From contig KL197725.1 in assembly GCA_000697665.1 (NCBI GenBank), forward strand, positions 397,804 to 461,803: a stretch of DNA of 64,000 nucleotides, read 5' to 3'. This DNA comes from Jaapia argillacea MUCL 33604. Lineage: Eukaryota > Basidiomycota > Agaricomycetes > Jaapiales > Jaapiaceae. Shown here piece after piece: positions 1 to 12,000 of the stretch. Positions within the stretch are counted from its first letter, which is position 1, and every line of letters starts with the position of its first letter. The translations under genes and the position numbers were made by a program. The notes beneath the pieces were generated by a model. The model had not been told where the DNA came from, did not search any database, and was given only the letters and a program-made list of their open reading frames with translations.

Positions 1-483
1 TCGCTTTCGTATCATTTCCCTTGTCTATGATACTTAGCATCCTTTCATCTTATCTTATCTTATCTTATCTTATCTCGGACCTTGTACTATTTATAGCATC
101 CACTGACTCATCTGGTACAGCCTCGTACAGCCTCGTCATTGTTCTCCGTTTCATTGTTCTACCTTCATTGTTCATCGTCATTGTTCTGAACCTTAACTCG
201 CTCACCATTGTCTTTAGACATTGTCTCGTTCATTATTGTCTACAGTACATTGTTCGAGATCCCATTGTTCCTGTAGTATATAAGGACACCTACCTACTCT
301 GTATTCGGTAGCTTGTCCACTTGAACAATACAGCGCTTTAGTTGTATCCTTCAACCGGTTCGCTCATTCTCGTCATCCTCTATTGCCTCAAGATCGTAGC
401 CTGAGTACTAGTTAGCAAGAAATACCCAAAAGACTTACAAGCCTTATTCGCTACCTTATGCTAACGCTAAGGCGCTCATAACA
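1..483 (+). repeat. Ty3/gypsy LTR, 3' part (cut by window edge)
   Basis: This is the 3' portion of an LTR related to the LTRs at 3317-3722, 16945-17431 and 25523-26009. It has a TATA box at 277-283, a tagcttgtcca segment at 309-319, and ends in ataaca at 483. Directly after it the DNA reads into NB-ARC coding sequence. The element therefore sits inside an NLR-like gene, at the junction between its patatin and NB-ARC parts. About 85 bp of the LTR's 5' end lies outside the window, judging from the 3317 copy. Confidence 0.8.
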
Positions 484-3180
484 CTTCCTCACCTCAAACA
501 TTGTCCTCTGGCTTCTATTGCATTTACTGGACATGAGGAGATTCTTTTGAAACTTGAGGAGTATTTTTGTTCTTCTGCTCCATCACGAAAGCAACAAAAA
601 CAAAATGTGTTTGTGTTACATGGACTTGGTGGAGCAGGAAAAACACAAATTGCACGCAAATTTGTTGAACAATGTCAAGCTGAAACTGAACCTCAAAGGT
701 ACAGAATATTCTTGATAGTTTTTGATAATAGCTAAATAATAGATTGTAGGTTCTGGAAAGTATTCCTTGTTGATGCTAGCTCCTCAGATACAATCAAGTC
801 AGAATTTGAAGCAATTGCTGCTGCAAACAATGTAGGCTCTGAGGTTCAAGATGCATTGAACTGGTTTGCTGGTGAAACTTAACAATGGCTGCTCTTTCTT
901 GACAGTGCAGATGATCCAGATCTAAATCTTCATGGCTTCTTTCCAACTTGCAACCATGGAAATATCTTGATTACTACTTGAATTCCAGACTGCTGCCAGT
1001 ATTTACCAGGATCTCAATATAGAGTGGCAGAGTTAGATCCTAATGATGCATGTGAATTACTGTTGAAGCTTGCTCAAAGGGAGGATAATTTAGCTAACAA
1101 AACTGTTGCCTTATAAATTGTACAAGAGTTGGGATGTTTAGCATTAGCAACTGTGCAAGCTGGTGCATATATCTTCAAAACTAATGATTTGAAGGGATAC
1201 TTGACCTTTTACAGAAAATTCTGTGCAGATCTATTAAGAAAAGTTCCAAAACAGCAATTGGATGATTATAATGAATCAGCATATACAACATGGAAACTAA
1301 GCTATGATAAGCTATCTTCCAATGCCATATCATTATTGCAAGTCTGTGCATTCTTGCATTTCAATGCAATTTCAAAGCAAATATTTGAATATGCAGGTAT
1401 AGAACCTATTCCTCAGAAAGCAATCCAATATGATAATTCATGGAACAAGGCTAGCAATTTCTTTAGTCAGTTTAGGGATGAAGATGGGGAATGGAGTGAC
1501 CTCAAGTTTATAGAGTGCTTAAATGAGATTTCTTTATATTCATTGATTCAATTTGATAAAGCCAACAATGTGTATACAATTCATTCTCTAGTTCAAGCCT
1601 GGATTCAGGATACAGTTGAGAATATAGCTGAGGCTGAAACCTGTACCAACCAGATTCTAGCATTAACTCTCTGGCATTGTGATGTTTCTTCTGACCTTCT
1701 ATTTCTGCATGCACTTCTAGTACATTTGAATGATCTGTATGGTAGTAATGAGATTGGATGGTGTATTGCTGAATGGCATGCAAGTGCACATTCTAGATGT
1801 GAGTTACCATCTAAGGCTCAAAGATTGCAAATTCAAGTGGTAGAGGCAAGGAAGAGAATTCTAGGTGATAAGCATCCTGACACTCTCATTAGCATGCATG
1901 GTCTAGCATCAACATACTAGAACCAAGAGCAGTGGAAAGAAGCTAAAAGGATGCAGATTCAAGTGGTGGAGGATAGGAAGAGAATTCTGGGTGAAGAGCA
2001 TCCTGACACTCTTACTAGTATGCACAATCTGGCATTGACATACCAGCAGCAAGAATGGTGGAAAGAAGCTGAAAGAATGCAGATTCAAGTGGTGGAGGCA
2101 AGAAAGAGAATTCTGGGTGAAGAGCATCCTGACACTCTCACTAGCATGCACAATCTGGCATCAACATACCAGGGACAAGGGCAGTGGAAAGAAGCTAAAG
2201 GAATGCAGATTCAAGTGGTTGAGATAAGGAAGAGAATTCTAGGGGAACAGCATCCTGACACTCTTATAAGCATACAAAATCTAGCATCAATATACCAGAG
2301 ACAAGGGCAGTGGAAAGAAGCTGAACAAATGCAGATTCATGTGGTGGAGACAAGCAAGAGAGTTCTAGGTGAAGAGCATCCTGACACTCTCACTAGCATG
2401 AACAATCTGGCATCAACATACCAGGACCAAGGACAGTGGAAAGAAGCTGAAAGGATGCAGATTGAAGTGGTGGAGGCAAGCAAGAGAATTCTGGGTGATC
2501 AGCATCCTGACACTGTCACTAGTATGCACAATCTAGCATTGACATACCAGGACCAAGGACAGTGGAAAGAAGCTGAAAGGATGCAGATTCAAGTGGTGGA
2601 GGCAAGCAAGAGAATTCTGGGTGATCAGCATCCTGACACTGTCACTAGTATGCACAATCTAGCATTGACATACCAGTGGCAAGGGCAGTGGGAAGAAGCT
2701 GAAAGGATGCAGATTGAAGTGGTGGATGCATGCAAGAGAATTCTGGGTGAAGAGCATTCTAACACTGTCACTAGCATGAACAATCTGGCATTGACATACC
2801 AGTGGCAAGGGCGGTGGAAAGAAGCTGAAAGAATGCAGATTGAAGTAGTGGAGACAAGAAAGAGAATTCTGGGTGAAGAGCATCCTGACACTCTTACTAG
2901 CATGAACAATCTGGCATTGACATATGAGAAGCAAGGGCAGTGGAAAGAGGCTGAAAGGATGCAGATTCAAGTGGTGGAGACAAGTAAGAGAGTTCTTGGT
3001 GAAGAGCATCCTAACACCCTCACTAGCATGGACAATTTGGTATTCATATACCAGAAGCAAGGGCAGTAGAAAGAAGCTGAAAGGATGCAGATCAACATGC
3101 ATAGCCACTGTGTTGTAACAACAGCCATCTCAGATAGTCAACTTGTTCAAACACACATTGTAATGGGTCTCTATTTGTAG
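484..3180 (+). pseudogene. NLR-like NB-ARC / tetratricopeptide gene, 5'-truncated and stop-ridden
   Basis: Exon 484-698 encodes the end of a linker and the P-loop (GLGGAGKTQ). A 51 bp intron (699-749) follows, then a long exon from 750. The downstream frame carries a Walker B-like stretch (LLFLDSADDP), an ILITT motif and an LGCLALA motif, then ten 42-residue TPR units of the HPDTLTSM type from about 1840 to 3080. Intron position and sequence match the homologue at 9008-12157. Compared with that gene, the patatin half is missing, because an LTR ends at 483. Five in-frame stops (880 TAA, 979 TGA, 1114 TAA, 1918 TAG, 3067 TAG) lie in one unbroken frame that otherwise runs to 3178. An intact relative would be a STAND-type NTPase of the fungal NLR class, thought to act in non-self recognition or programmed cell death. 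This copy is dead, or at best expresses its TPR part (1951-3069 stays open). Confidence 0.9.
1840..3080 (+). repeat. 126-bp coding tandem repeat (TPR units)
   Basis: Ten head-to-tail copies of a 126 bp unit encode 42-residue TPR modules with the core HPDTLTSMHNLALTYQ. Neighbouring units are very similar; those at about 2413-2538 and 2539-2664 are nearly identical. That points to recent unit duplication or gene conversion. The minus-strand homologue at 9-12 kb has four such units. Confidence 0.9.
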
Positions 3181-3316
3181 TATAGGAAACAGTATATACA
3201 GGACTTCAGAAGTACAATGTGAGCTCAGTACTAGGGTTCTCTTCCATTCAAACATACTGTTTGAATGAGATGTCAAGGAAGGAAAGAGGGGAGGGATTGA
3301 GAGCAAGAGGACCTTG
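3181..3316. other. 3' flank of the NLR pseudogene
   Basis: Non-coding sequence between the last frame of the NLR pseudogene and the start of the next LTR. I see no gene or motif here. Confidence 0.5.
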
Positions 3317-3722
3317 TGTTGTGAATGCCTTCAGACTTGTATCTTTTTATTTGTATTGTATGTATTTTACTCTTGTCTATCAGACTTCACTCGCATTTGT
3401 ATCATTTCCCTTGTCTATGATACTTAGCATGATTTGCACTGTCTCTCAGACCCTGTACTATTTTTAGCACAATGACTTGGACTACATAGCCTTGCCATTA
3501 TTCTCACTTCCCTTGTTTGTCTATCATTGTTCTTAGTATATTGTTTGAATCCCTGTTGTCCTCTTAGTATATAAGGATGCCTAGCTACTATGTATTTGGA
3601 AGCTTGTCCATTTGAACAAGACAGTGCTTTAGTTGTATCCTTCAACTGGTTTGCTCTTCTTTGTCATCCTCTACAGCCTTGAGATTATAGCCTGAGTTCT
3701 AGTTGCTAAGGCACTCCTAACA
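3317..3722 (+). repeat. Ty3/gypsy LTR
   Basis: A 406 bp LTR starts tgttgtg and ends ctaaca, and is similar to the LTR at 1-483. It has a TATA box at 3568-3574 and the segment aagcttgtcca at 3600-3610. The next bases (3723 on) begin cttggacaagct, ten of whose bases are complementary to that segment. The copy is therefore a 5' LTR still joined to its primer-binding site rather than a solo LTR. A 4 bp flank match (cttg) is too short, and too confounded by the primer site, to call a target duplication. Confidence 0.75.
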
Positions 3723-4080
3723 CTTGGACAAGCTCTTACCAACCCTGTTAAGAATCACGCCACACTATACCTATTTTCATTCTTCTTGTTTTTTGACACT
3801 CCTTGTGGATATCTGATCCTTTCCTATATAGGATCCTCAAGCATTACAATTACATACCTCCTGAACATAAGGGACGGATACACACCCCCTCAACATCCCT
3901 ACGATATATCCTTGTTCCTGCACATCTGACCTCTAGTGCATTGTCATCCACTCAGACCTTTGTCACTCCAACTCCCTGCTACACCTCACATTGACATCCA
4001 GCCTTCTAGTATGACCCAGACCATGGACTATGGACCCCTATGTCCTTGACTCACAGCCTGCATCAGGGAAAAAGATTTGG
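3723..4080 (+). mobile_element. Internal stub of a Ty3/gypsy element
   Basis: Sequence directly following the LTR begins like the leader of the intact family member at 17432 (cttggacaagct). It then has a C/A/T-rich leader. The element fades out near 4080, and no gag or pol can be recognised. It is a broken, truncated relic. Confidence 0.5.
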
Positions 4081-6300
4081 AACTTGGAGCACCTAGAAGC
4101 ATGTACATAGATGTAATAGAACTCAAAGCTGTTATACCAAGGGTGCCCCTTAAAAAATACTATAATAGCACTGCCATTTCCAGAAGAAGATTCTATAGCT
4201 TCCCCAGATTCATGGAAGAGTTCTATAGTGAAATTATTTTCATCGCCTCATTTTTGAAGGCTTAGAGAGGGGCGTCCCAAAGAGTTCACTTATAGCAGCC
4301 ATAGAGAGGTTCTCTAGTTATAGAGGCTCCAAAAATGCATTGAATTAGGCTAGCTAGGATCTACTTTATAACGACCGTGTATTAAGAAAAGTGGGATACT
4401 GGTAACGGCAGGGATGATGCCTAGGATCATGAGGGAGTGATGAAATGGAGTGGAGACATGAAAATGAGCAGAACAGTCAATCAGGCAGCAGCCCAAAGGC
4501 AAAATGACACTTCCCTTCTCCTAGTACCCACTACAGAAATGTCGACATGCAGAAACATAGGCAGTGAGGAGCCACTGGCAAGTGAGTTGAGAGGGAAGAG
4601 GGTTAACAACAATGTTGTGCAGAGCTCGTGTGCTGAGAGGAATGATGGGTGAGGGGGAGGACAAAAGGGAAGGACATTCTGGGGGATCCAATGACTGTGA
4701 GGGAGGGGGAGTGAACTTCCCAGAAGATAGTAGCTCTGGTAATGAACCCTCAAAACCCAAAATGAACATCCAGTATGGTGCAAGGGAATGTTGGTGCAAA
4801 GGAACATTGGAGGATGTGGTTGTTAATGTCAGAGGGCACGGTTCATTGTTGTTGTTGTGGGTGTTTGTTGGAGGGCAGGGTAGATGTGCTTGTCAACGAG
4901 AGCTGTTGTCAATATGGTAAGAAAAGGCATGGTCAGCACAAACTTGAGCTTGGAATTCGGGAGGAGGATATTGCTTACCAAGGGTAGACTCAACAAATCC
5001 ACAGGTGCCCAGCAGTCTACATTCACAGCAACTTCCAGAGGACTCCATAAAGATCCCTCAAAACCCAAAGAGTATGCATGTCCCTCCAGAAAGTGAATGT
5101 CTGGTGCAGCAAGAAGCTTGATGCAAAGGAACATCAGTGATAAGGAGTCACTGGTGAGGGCATTGAGAGGGATGAGGGTTAATGACAATGTTGTGTGGAC
5201 CTCATGTGCTGAGAGGAAATGGAAATGGGAAGGAGGGTACTTGATGCAGTAGAAAATAGGCCTACAATAGTGTCAGCAAGAAGCTCAGGTTTGAGGAGTA
5301 GTTATGAGAAAGACAGACTCACCCTGATAAGACCTCTGTGACAATGACCCCACAACTCTAAGCATTCACCAGAACACACAACAATTGTTGAGTTGTTGAA
5401 TCAACACGCAGTGACAGTGCTATTGTTGTCATTTGTTTGGGGATGTGGTTGCTATTGTCAGAGGACTCTGTTGTTGGCATTCATTGGGGATGTGGTTGCT
5501 GTTATTGGAGGGCACCATGCATAGTCTTTGTTGTGGGTGTTTGTTGGTGAGCATAGTCAGTTTGCTTGTCGAAGAGTGTTGCCACAGGATGAAATTGAGC
5601 TTAGACAGTAGCAGGAGGAAGGACATTACTTATCAAGGGTTGTTTCTAGCAATCCACAACACAGAAGCACCAGTGCAGATGCTGGAAATGTTGAGTGTTG
5701 GCATGCACAACAGGGAGCAAATGAGAGTGAATGAAAATGAGGGCAGGCACCCAAATGAGAGAGCAAGTGAGCAAGAGTGGAGAACAGAGCATGAGGGCGA
5801 GAGAGCCTAGTATCTTCTGTCATGTGAGAAAGAGCCTGCAGAGTGAACAAGTCAACATGTGTTAACACTGGGAAGTCTGACTTTACAAATGTTGTGTGTG
5901 TTCGGAAAGCGCCGGCCTTGTTAACAAGAGCAAGGAGACAGACTGAGAACAGCTTGTTGAGAGGAAATAAGGTGTTTTGAAGTGTAAGCTTTGCATAGAG
6001 TGAGTGCATTGCAGTGTTCCAGAGAAAAGTGGGACTTAGGAATATTGCCAGCAAATGGAAAGCGCGGCCCTTGTTTCTGTGCTGCAACTGATTCAGTTGC
6101 AGCAAGGAACCACAGACTGTTGACTTTCCAGACTTCATGTCTCGCCTTGCACTCAGGCTTGCCACACTCATCCCAATCCTTACTGTCAACAACACCATGA
6201 ACACTCAGGCTATCTACCAGGGCTACCTCCTATCCATTTGCTGCATTTACTGGACCAGTACAATTCCTCTGAGCTGCGCCTTGTAGCTCTGATAAGCACC
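4081..6300. repeat. Gene-poor stretch with degenerate low-copy repeats
   Basis: No gene recognised. Imperfect direct copies are visible. The 4560-4640 block (ending tgtgctgagagg) recurs at 5135-5220, the block around 4740-4805 recurs at 5040-5130, and the 4809-4985 block (starting ggatgtggttgt) recurs at 5440-5640. Copies have drifted by substitutions and small indels. The ORFs that can be read here are short, overlap on both strands and do not look like proteins. Confidence 0.5.
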
Positions 6301-6602
6301 AGGCCCTTTGATTCAACTTGGGTCAGTCCCCTCCATCCTTTCAGAGTTTTTGCCTGACGTTTCGCGCGCTTCGCCAGCGCTTCAAAAACGTTTAACGCCA
6401 TCATAATCGCCCCCTCTGTCCGCTCGTAACGATACCCGGGTCTTGGGATTTGGTTGGGAATTGGTGGAGATATTGATGTTTTTGTTTTTTGGGAGAGACT
6501 TGGAGGTATCTCAGGATCTGTGGTTCGTATTCCCTTAAATCTTGGATCATTTTGATGCCCTGAATCCCCTCTGTTGATTGCCCCCCTTTCCCCATGAATC
6601 AC
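6210..6602 (-). CDS. Unrecognised 130-residue ORF
   Basis: An open frame whose middle is Lys/Arg/Ala-rich (ALAKRAKRQAKTL). The local GC content is higher than around it, with a cgcgcgcttcgcc run near 6362. I do not recognise it. It could be a relic of a repeat, and there is no supporting intron, promoter or neighbour. Confidence 0.15.
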   Translation of the reverse strand: MIHGERGAINRGDSGHQNDPRFKGIRTTDPEIPPSLSQKTKTSISPPIPNQIPRPGYRYERTEGAIMMALNVFEALAKRAKRQAKTLKGWRGLTQVESKGLVLIRATRRSSEELYWSSKCSKWIGGSPGR

Positions 6603-6659
6603 ACTGCTCCTTCACCTTCATTTGCCCATTTTCACTGTTGCTACCACCCCTCTTCAACT

Positions 6660-7200
6660 CTGATCTTCAACCCCCCCTTCTTTCTTTCTCCCTTCTCCCT
6701 TCTCCCTTCTCCCTTCTCCCTTCTCCCTTCTCCCTTCTCCCTTCTCCCTTCTCCCTCCAATAAAAGAAATAAAATACATACAATGCAAAGGAAAATATAC
6801 AAGTCTGGATGTGTTCACAACATTACCGTAACCAACTCATTTCTCCTCTACTTCTCTATTCCAAGAACACTCCCCTCCTTTCCCCCTCTATCCTACTTTT
6901 CTCCCTCCCTCCTCTCCTTCCTCTCTCCTCTCCTTCCTCCCTCCATACATCTCCACCACTCTTTTCCCCTCCCCATCTCTCCCCACCTCTCCCCACTTCC
7001 CTGTTCCTCTCCCTACCTCCCGCTCTTCTCTTTCCAACTCCCTCTCTTCTCTCCCCACTTCTCTTGTCCCATCTCCACTTCTTCCCCTCTCTTTTTGCTT
7101 CTCTACTTTAACTACTTATTTCCCTTCTACTTTTCTTATTTTCTGTTCTTCTCCATCTTATTTTCTCTTCCTGCTTCTATATTTTTCTTGTTCCTTCAAC
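6660..7200. repeat. Polypyrimidine tract with 7-bp satellite
   Basis: About ten copies of cccttct lie at 6687-6755. After a short purine-containing break, a strongly C/T-biased plus strand follows, from about 6840 to 7200. The long Pro/Ser/Leu/Phe frames here are a product of composition. Nothing gene-like is seen. Confidence 0.8.
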
Positions 7201-7325
7201 TTATCTCTCAGGTTTGCTGTCAACTTATTATGTGTGATGTATTTACCTCCTTTGCAATGATAACTGGTTCTCACATGCATTGGACCAAGTATCAAAGTAA
7301 AATTCATGACCATCAACCCCAATAG

Positions 7326-8715
7326 GATGGCTTGAATGCCAAGCTCCATCAAAATGAGGGTAAACCCTCATAAAATATGTAGTTTGCTCTTCTACTAGTT
7401 CAATGCATCACTGGATATTAATTGAGTTTCTATAACTAGGGAAGCACCAACATGCATCATCATTTGCCCCTCCTTTGGTGTGAAAAGCTGCAATGAAATC
7501 TGGGAGGGTGGATTGAGACTACTGATGACTGTATAGTAGTCATTACGGGAGCTAGAGCTTTGTAAATAGGTATAATATATACAACAGTGAGGACCCCCTG
7601 CTCAAGTTAACATTGAGGTTTGGCATTGAATGATGTCACCTTTTGCACTCTGCTTGAGCCACTTTATGGCTAGAATGTGGTGAAGATTCCATGTATAAGT
7701 ACAGCGAGACTGCATTGGCAGTGCAGAGTGCTACAAATATTTGTTTTTGGATTCTCAGACTTGAGTTCCATGTCTTGAAGTCTTTCAAATTGGATGTGGT
7801 GGAAGTACCCCTCAAAGGAGGGGCATGTATTAAAACCCTTTTGAGTTTTTGATTCTTTTTTTGAAACAGAATACACAAAGATAAACTATTTAAAAATTAC
7901 CTGATAGAGAAGTCTCATTTCAATGTGGAAGACCTGCACCTAAAGGGCCAGGAATATGAGTCATGGAAAATTCCATTTTAGGGATAGTATATCAGTCACA
8001 TTACACCATAGCAACATGAATATATCAAGAAATTGCCAAATTAGGATACTATATCATCAATTGCATAGGGTCAAAGTATCAGCCTAGATAAGCAGCATTT
8101 TAGTCTGATTTTTCCTGAGATTCCAGCATTTTTCCCAGCTATATCAATTGATTTACCTTTTAAGCAGGTCATGAGTACCAAAGTGCTGCTACCTCCTACT
8201 CTACCCCTAGTATAATTTATTCCAATTATTCCCAATTTTCCTTGCATTTTCCAGGCTATATCAATCAATGTACCATTTTAGGAAGGTCATGTGACCTGAT
8301 GAGCAGCATTGAAATGCTCTCTACCACTAGCCTAGTAAGAATTTGTTCTGTATTCTGTTTGATTTTTTTGATTCATGACAGGCTACCCCTAAAAAAACAA
8401 GGGTGGGATGCATTTCAATGCACCTTGATTGTGATCCATTGATAGTTATTATCAGCCTGAGTTATAATAAGGCTGCTGATCACAATCAGCCTCATTTAAT
8501 TATCACTACAGGGATGCCTCATCCAACTTGTTCTTGGAGGATCCACCAATGTAACAGGTCTTTCAGAAACAAAGGTGTGGTTACATCAGTAGAGAGTTTA
8601 TATTGCAAGCATAATGGTTTTTGATCTCAATGGTACTTATGATTATATAATGATTGAAAAAAAAATTGTAATATCTGATAATGATATAATGAATCTTCAA
8701 GGTGGAGTGTACTTT
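7326..8715. other. AT-rich intergenic stretch with a diverged direct duplication
   Basis: No gene recognised. Two diverged direct copies of about 110 bp sit at 8105-8215 and 8225-8345, sharing a ttccagcattttt..ctatatcaat core and an aggtcatg block. Confidence 0.4.
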
Positions 8716-8897
8716 TGTTGGAAATCTTGAAATTGCCTTATAAGGTTTGTGCTTTCTGAATATGCCTTATCAGTCATGATCAGACACCTTATATGGCAAA
8801 TTGTAGCCTCATCTGGGCTTATCAGGTACCTGATAATGCCTGATCAGGACCTTTCAGAAAGTCCAAACCTGATATGGTAATTTCAAAATTTCCGACA
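8716..8897. mobile_element. MITE-like palindromic element (182 bp)
   Basis: The left end (tgttggaaatcttgaaattg, 8716 on) is an imperfect inverted copy of the right end (aatttcaaaatttccgaca, ending 8897). Pairing continues inward for some 55-60 bp per arm, through gctttctgaa on the left and ttcagaaag on the right. The interior carries further palindromes (atcaggtacctgat). There is no coding capacity. The target duplication is not clear. It is best read as a non-autonomous terminal-inverted-repeat element or a foldback element. Confidence 0.65.
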
Positions 8898-9007
8898 TTG
8901 GCAATGTTCAATACAATTCAAGAATTATTCAAGCTGATGAAGATATATGATCAAATGACAGTATTCTAACAGGTGAACATTCAGCTTGTAAAGAATGCAT
9001 ATCCACA

Positions 9008-12000
9008 TTAGTCAGCTTCTTTCCACTTCCCTTGCTTCTTATATGTCAATGCCAGATTATTCATGCTAGTTAGAGTGTCAGGATGCTTGTCACCCTGAAT
9101 TCTCGTCCTTGCCTCCACCACTTGAATCTGCATCCTTTCAGTTTCTTTCCACTTCCCTTGCACCTGGTATGTCAATGCCAGATTGTCTCTGCTAGTTAGA
9201 GTGTCCAGATGCTCCTCACCCAGAATTCTCTTGCTCATCTCTAGCTCCTGAATCAGCATCCTTTCAGCTTCTTTCCACTTTCCTTGCTTCTGGTATGTCA
9301 ATGCCAGATTGTTCATGCTAGTTAGAGTGCCAGGATGCTCGTCACCCAGAATCCTCTTCATTGCCTCCACCACATGAATCTGCATCCTTTCAGCTTCTTT
9401 CCATTTCTCTTGCTTCTGATATGTCAATGCCAGATTGTTCATGCTAGATAGAGTGTCTGGATGCTCTTCACCAAGTATTCTCTTCCCTGCCTCCATCACT
9501 TGAACTTGCAACCTTTGAGCCTTAGCAAATGACCCACATTTATAATATGCATTACCATAATATTTAGCAACACACCATCCAATCTCATTGCTACCACACA
9601 GATCATTTATATGGACTAGAAGTGCATATACAAATGAAAGCTCAGAAAAATCATTACTATGGCTGAGAGTTAATGCCAGAATTTGGTTGGTACAGGTTTT
9701 GGCCTCAGCTATATTCTCAACTGTATCCCAAATCCAGGCTTGTACTAGAGAATGAATGGTATAAACATGGTTAACTCTATCAAATTGAATCAATGAATAT
9801 GAAGAAATCTCATTTAAGCACTCCATAAACTTGAAGTTGCTCCATTCTCCATCTTTACCATAAAACTGGCTCAAAAAACTGCTAGCCTCATTCCATGAAT
9901 TGTCATATTTAATTGCATCCCAAGGAATAGATTCCTTAGCTGCATATTCAAATATTTGCTTTGAAATTGCATTGAAATGCAAAAATGCACAGATGTGTAA
10001 TAATGATCTGGCATTGGAAGACAGATTGTCATAGTTCAATTTCCATGTTGTATATGCTGATTTGTTATAATCATCTAATTTCTGTTGTGGAACTTTTCTC
10101 AATAGATCTGCATGGAAGTCTCTGTACAGCATCAAATACCCCTTCAAATCATGAGTTTTGAGGATGTATGCACCAGCTTGCACAATTGCTAATGCCAGAC
10201 ATCCTAACTCTTGTACAATTTGTGAGGCAACAGTTCTGTTATCTAAATTGTCATCTCTTTGTGCTATCCTCAATAGTAAGTCACATGCATCATCAAGATC
10301 TAGGTCCGCCACTCTACAATGAGACCCTGGTGAGTAACTACAGCATTCAGGGTTTCGAGTAGTAATCAAAATATTTCCATGTTTGCAAGGAGGAAAAAAG
10401 TTGTGAAGATTTAGATTTGGATCATCTGCATTGTCAAGCAAAAGGAGCCATTCTTTAGATTGGTTGGTAAACCAATTCAAAGCCTCTTTCATCTCATTAC
10501 TAACATTGTTTGAAATAGCAATTGCTTCAAAATCTGACCTGATAGTCTCTGTGGAGCTGGCATCAATAAGGAACACTTTCCAAAACCTAGAATTGACATA
10601 TTAACAACAGTAAAATAGTTTGAAAAAACATTCAATACCTGTGAGGTTCAGTTTTCAACTGACATTGTTCCACAAATTTACGTGCAATTTGTGTTTTCCC
10701 TGCCCCACCAAGTCCATGTAACACAAACACTTTTTGCTTTCCTTTCTCCTGTGATGGAGAAGAAGGGCAAAAATACTTCTTAAGTTTGAAAAGAATCTCC
10801 TCATGTCCAGTAAATGCAATAGAAGCTGGAGGACAATGTTTGAGACAAGGAAGAGCCAGTAAGGCCGAACACTGAGCTGGTAAGATTAAAGCTTGAACAG
10901 TATCTGTTAATTCATAATCAGTATCACTATCATCAATTAAGACCATGTTTTTGGACTCACTTAGAGCTGAACTAGCAACTCTATTCAATGGCTCTATCAA
11001 TCCTTGTACAATAGCTGTCATTTGACTGTCTACATTTGTTTGAGCCATATATTGGGAGGTGTGAGTCTGTACCTCATCCAATTGATGCCACTGGCCAAGT
11101 ATGAAGTTCTGTAGTCCCTGATCAACACTAAAGTGATGATAAAAGTTGGGTATACTGTCAAACTGTCTAGCTATCTCTTCAGCCATTGATTCACAATCAG
11201 TAGCTAGATTATGCATTGTGGTGCACAATGCAAGTGGAAGAATATTGCTAAAAAATCCGCCAGTTCTAGCTAGACTAATGGTTCTAGGATGTCCAGCACC
11301 TATGCTAAGAATACATGCTATATGTTGTGAAGAGAAGATCAATTTAGCTTCTTGAATAACCTGTTTAATGGGATTGTTACAGCCTATGCCAGCATCAATA
11401 AAAAGCTGCTGCATAAAAGGTTCACCAATCTTGATGGCCTTAAAAATAGTTGGAGTAGCAGTTGTAGCCTGAGCTGCCTCCCAAACTTGACAGTTGAATG
11501 TTGCACCTTTAGGAACTTGATAGTTGCAAAAAATAGGAGGGATGGCAGGATTGATGCTATGAGCAGGCATAGCACAAACAAACCTAGAAATGCAACCCAG
11601 TCAGATTACAAGACAGGAGGAAGCCAGAGGGACTCACATCTTACATGGATCATTGCCACTGAGATCCAACATTCGGGCCTGAGAATCACCAAGTCTCCCA
11701 GCAACAATCTTCTTGATAAAATCCTCTAATTTGCTAGCCTTAAATGTGCTCTCCTTTCCCTTCCACTTTGTCTCAGAAAACACTTCCTCCGACATCCAAC
11801 TGTAGGCTGTGATTGCTTCTATGACTGACATGCAGAGAGGACCCAGCATCAATGCAATCAACCTACGAGGTGGGGTATGTCTTCGCTAGCAGACAAGGCA
11901 GAGCACCATCAATTTGTACACACCTGCCTGTCCCAGTACCCCCAATCAGATCAAAGAATTCTCCTGGGAGGGGTGGTTCAGCCAGACCACCCACGCTCTT

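Noticed and set aside
1909-3108. Long minus-strand ORFs opposite the TPR repeats
   Set aside because: Shadow frames of the repeated coding strand; they repeat with the 126 bp unit.
6594-7325. 243-residue plus-strand ORF
   Set aside because: Composed almost wholly of Pro, Ser, Leu and Phe because of the polypyrimidine tract; no domain or homology signal.
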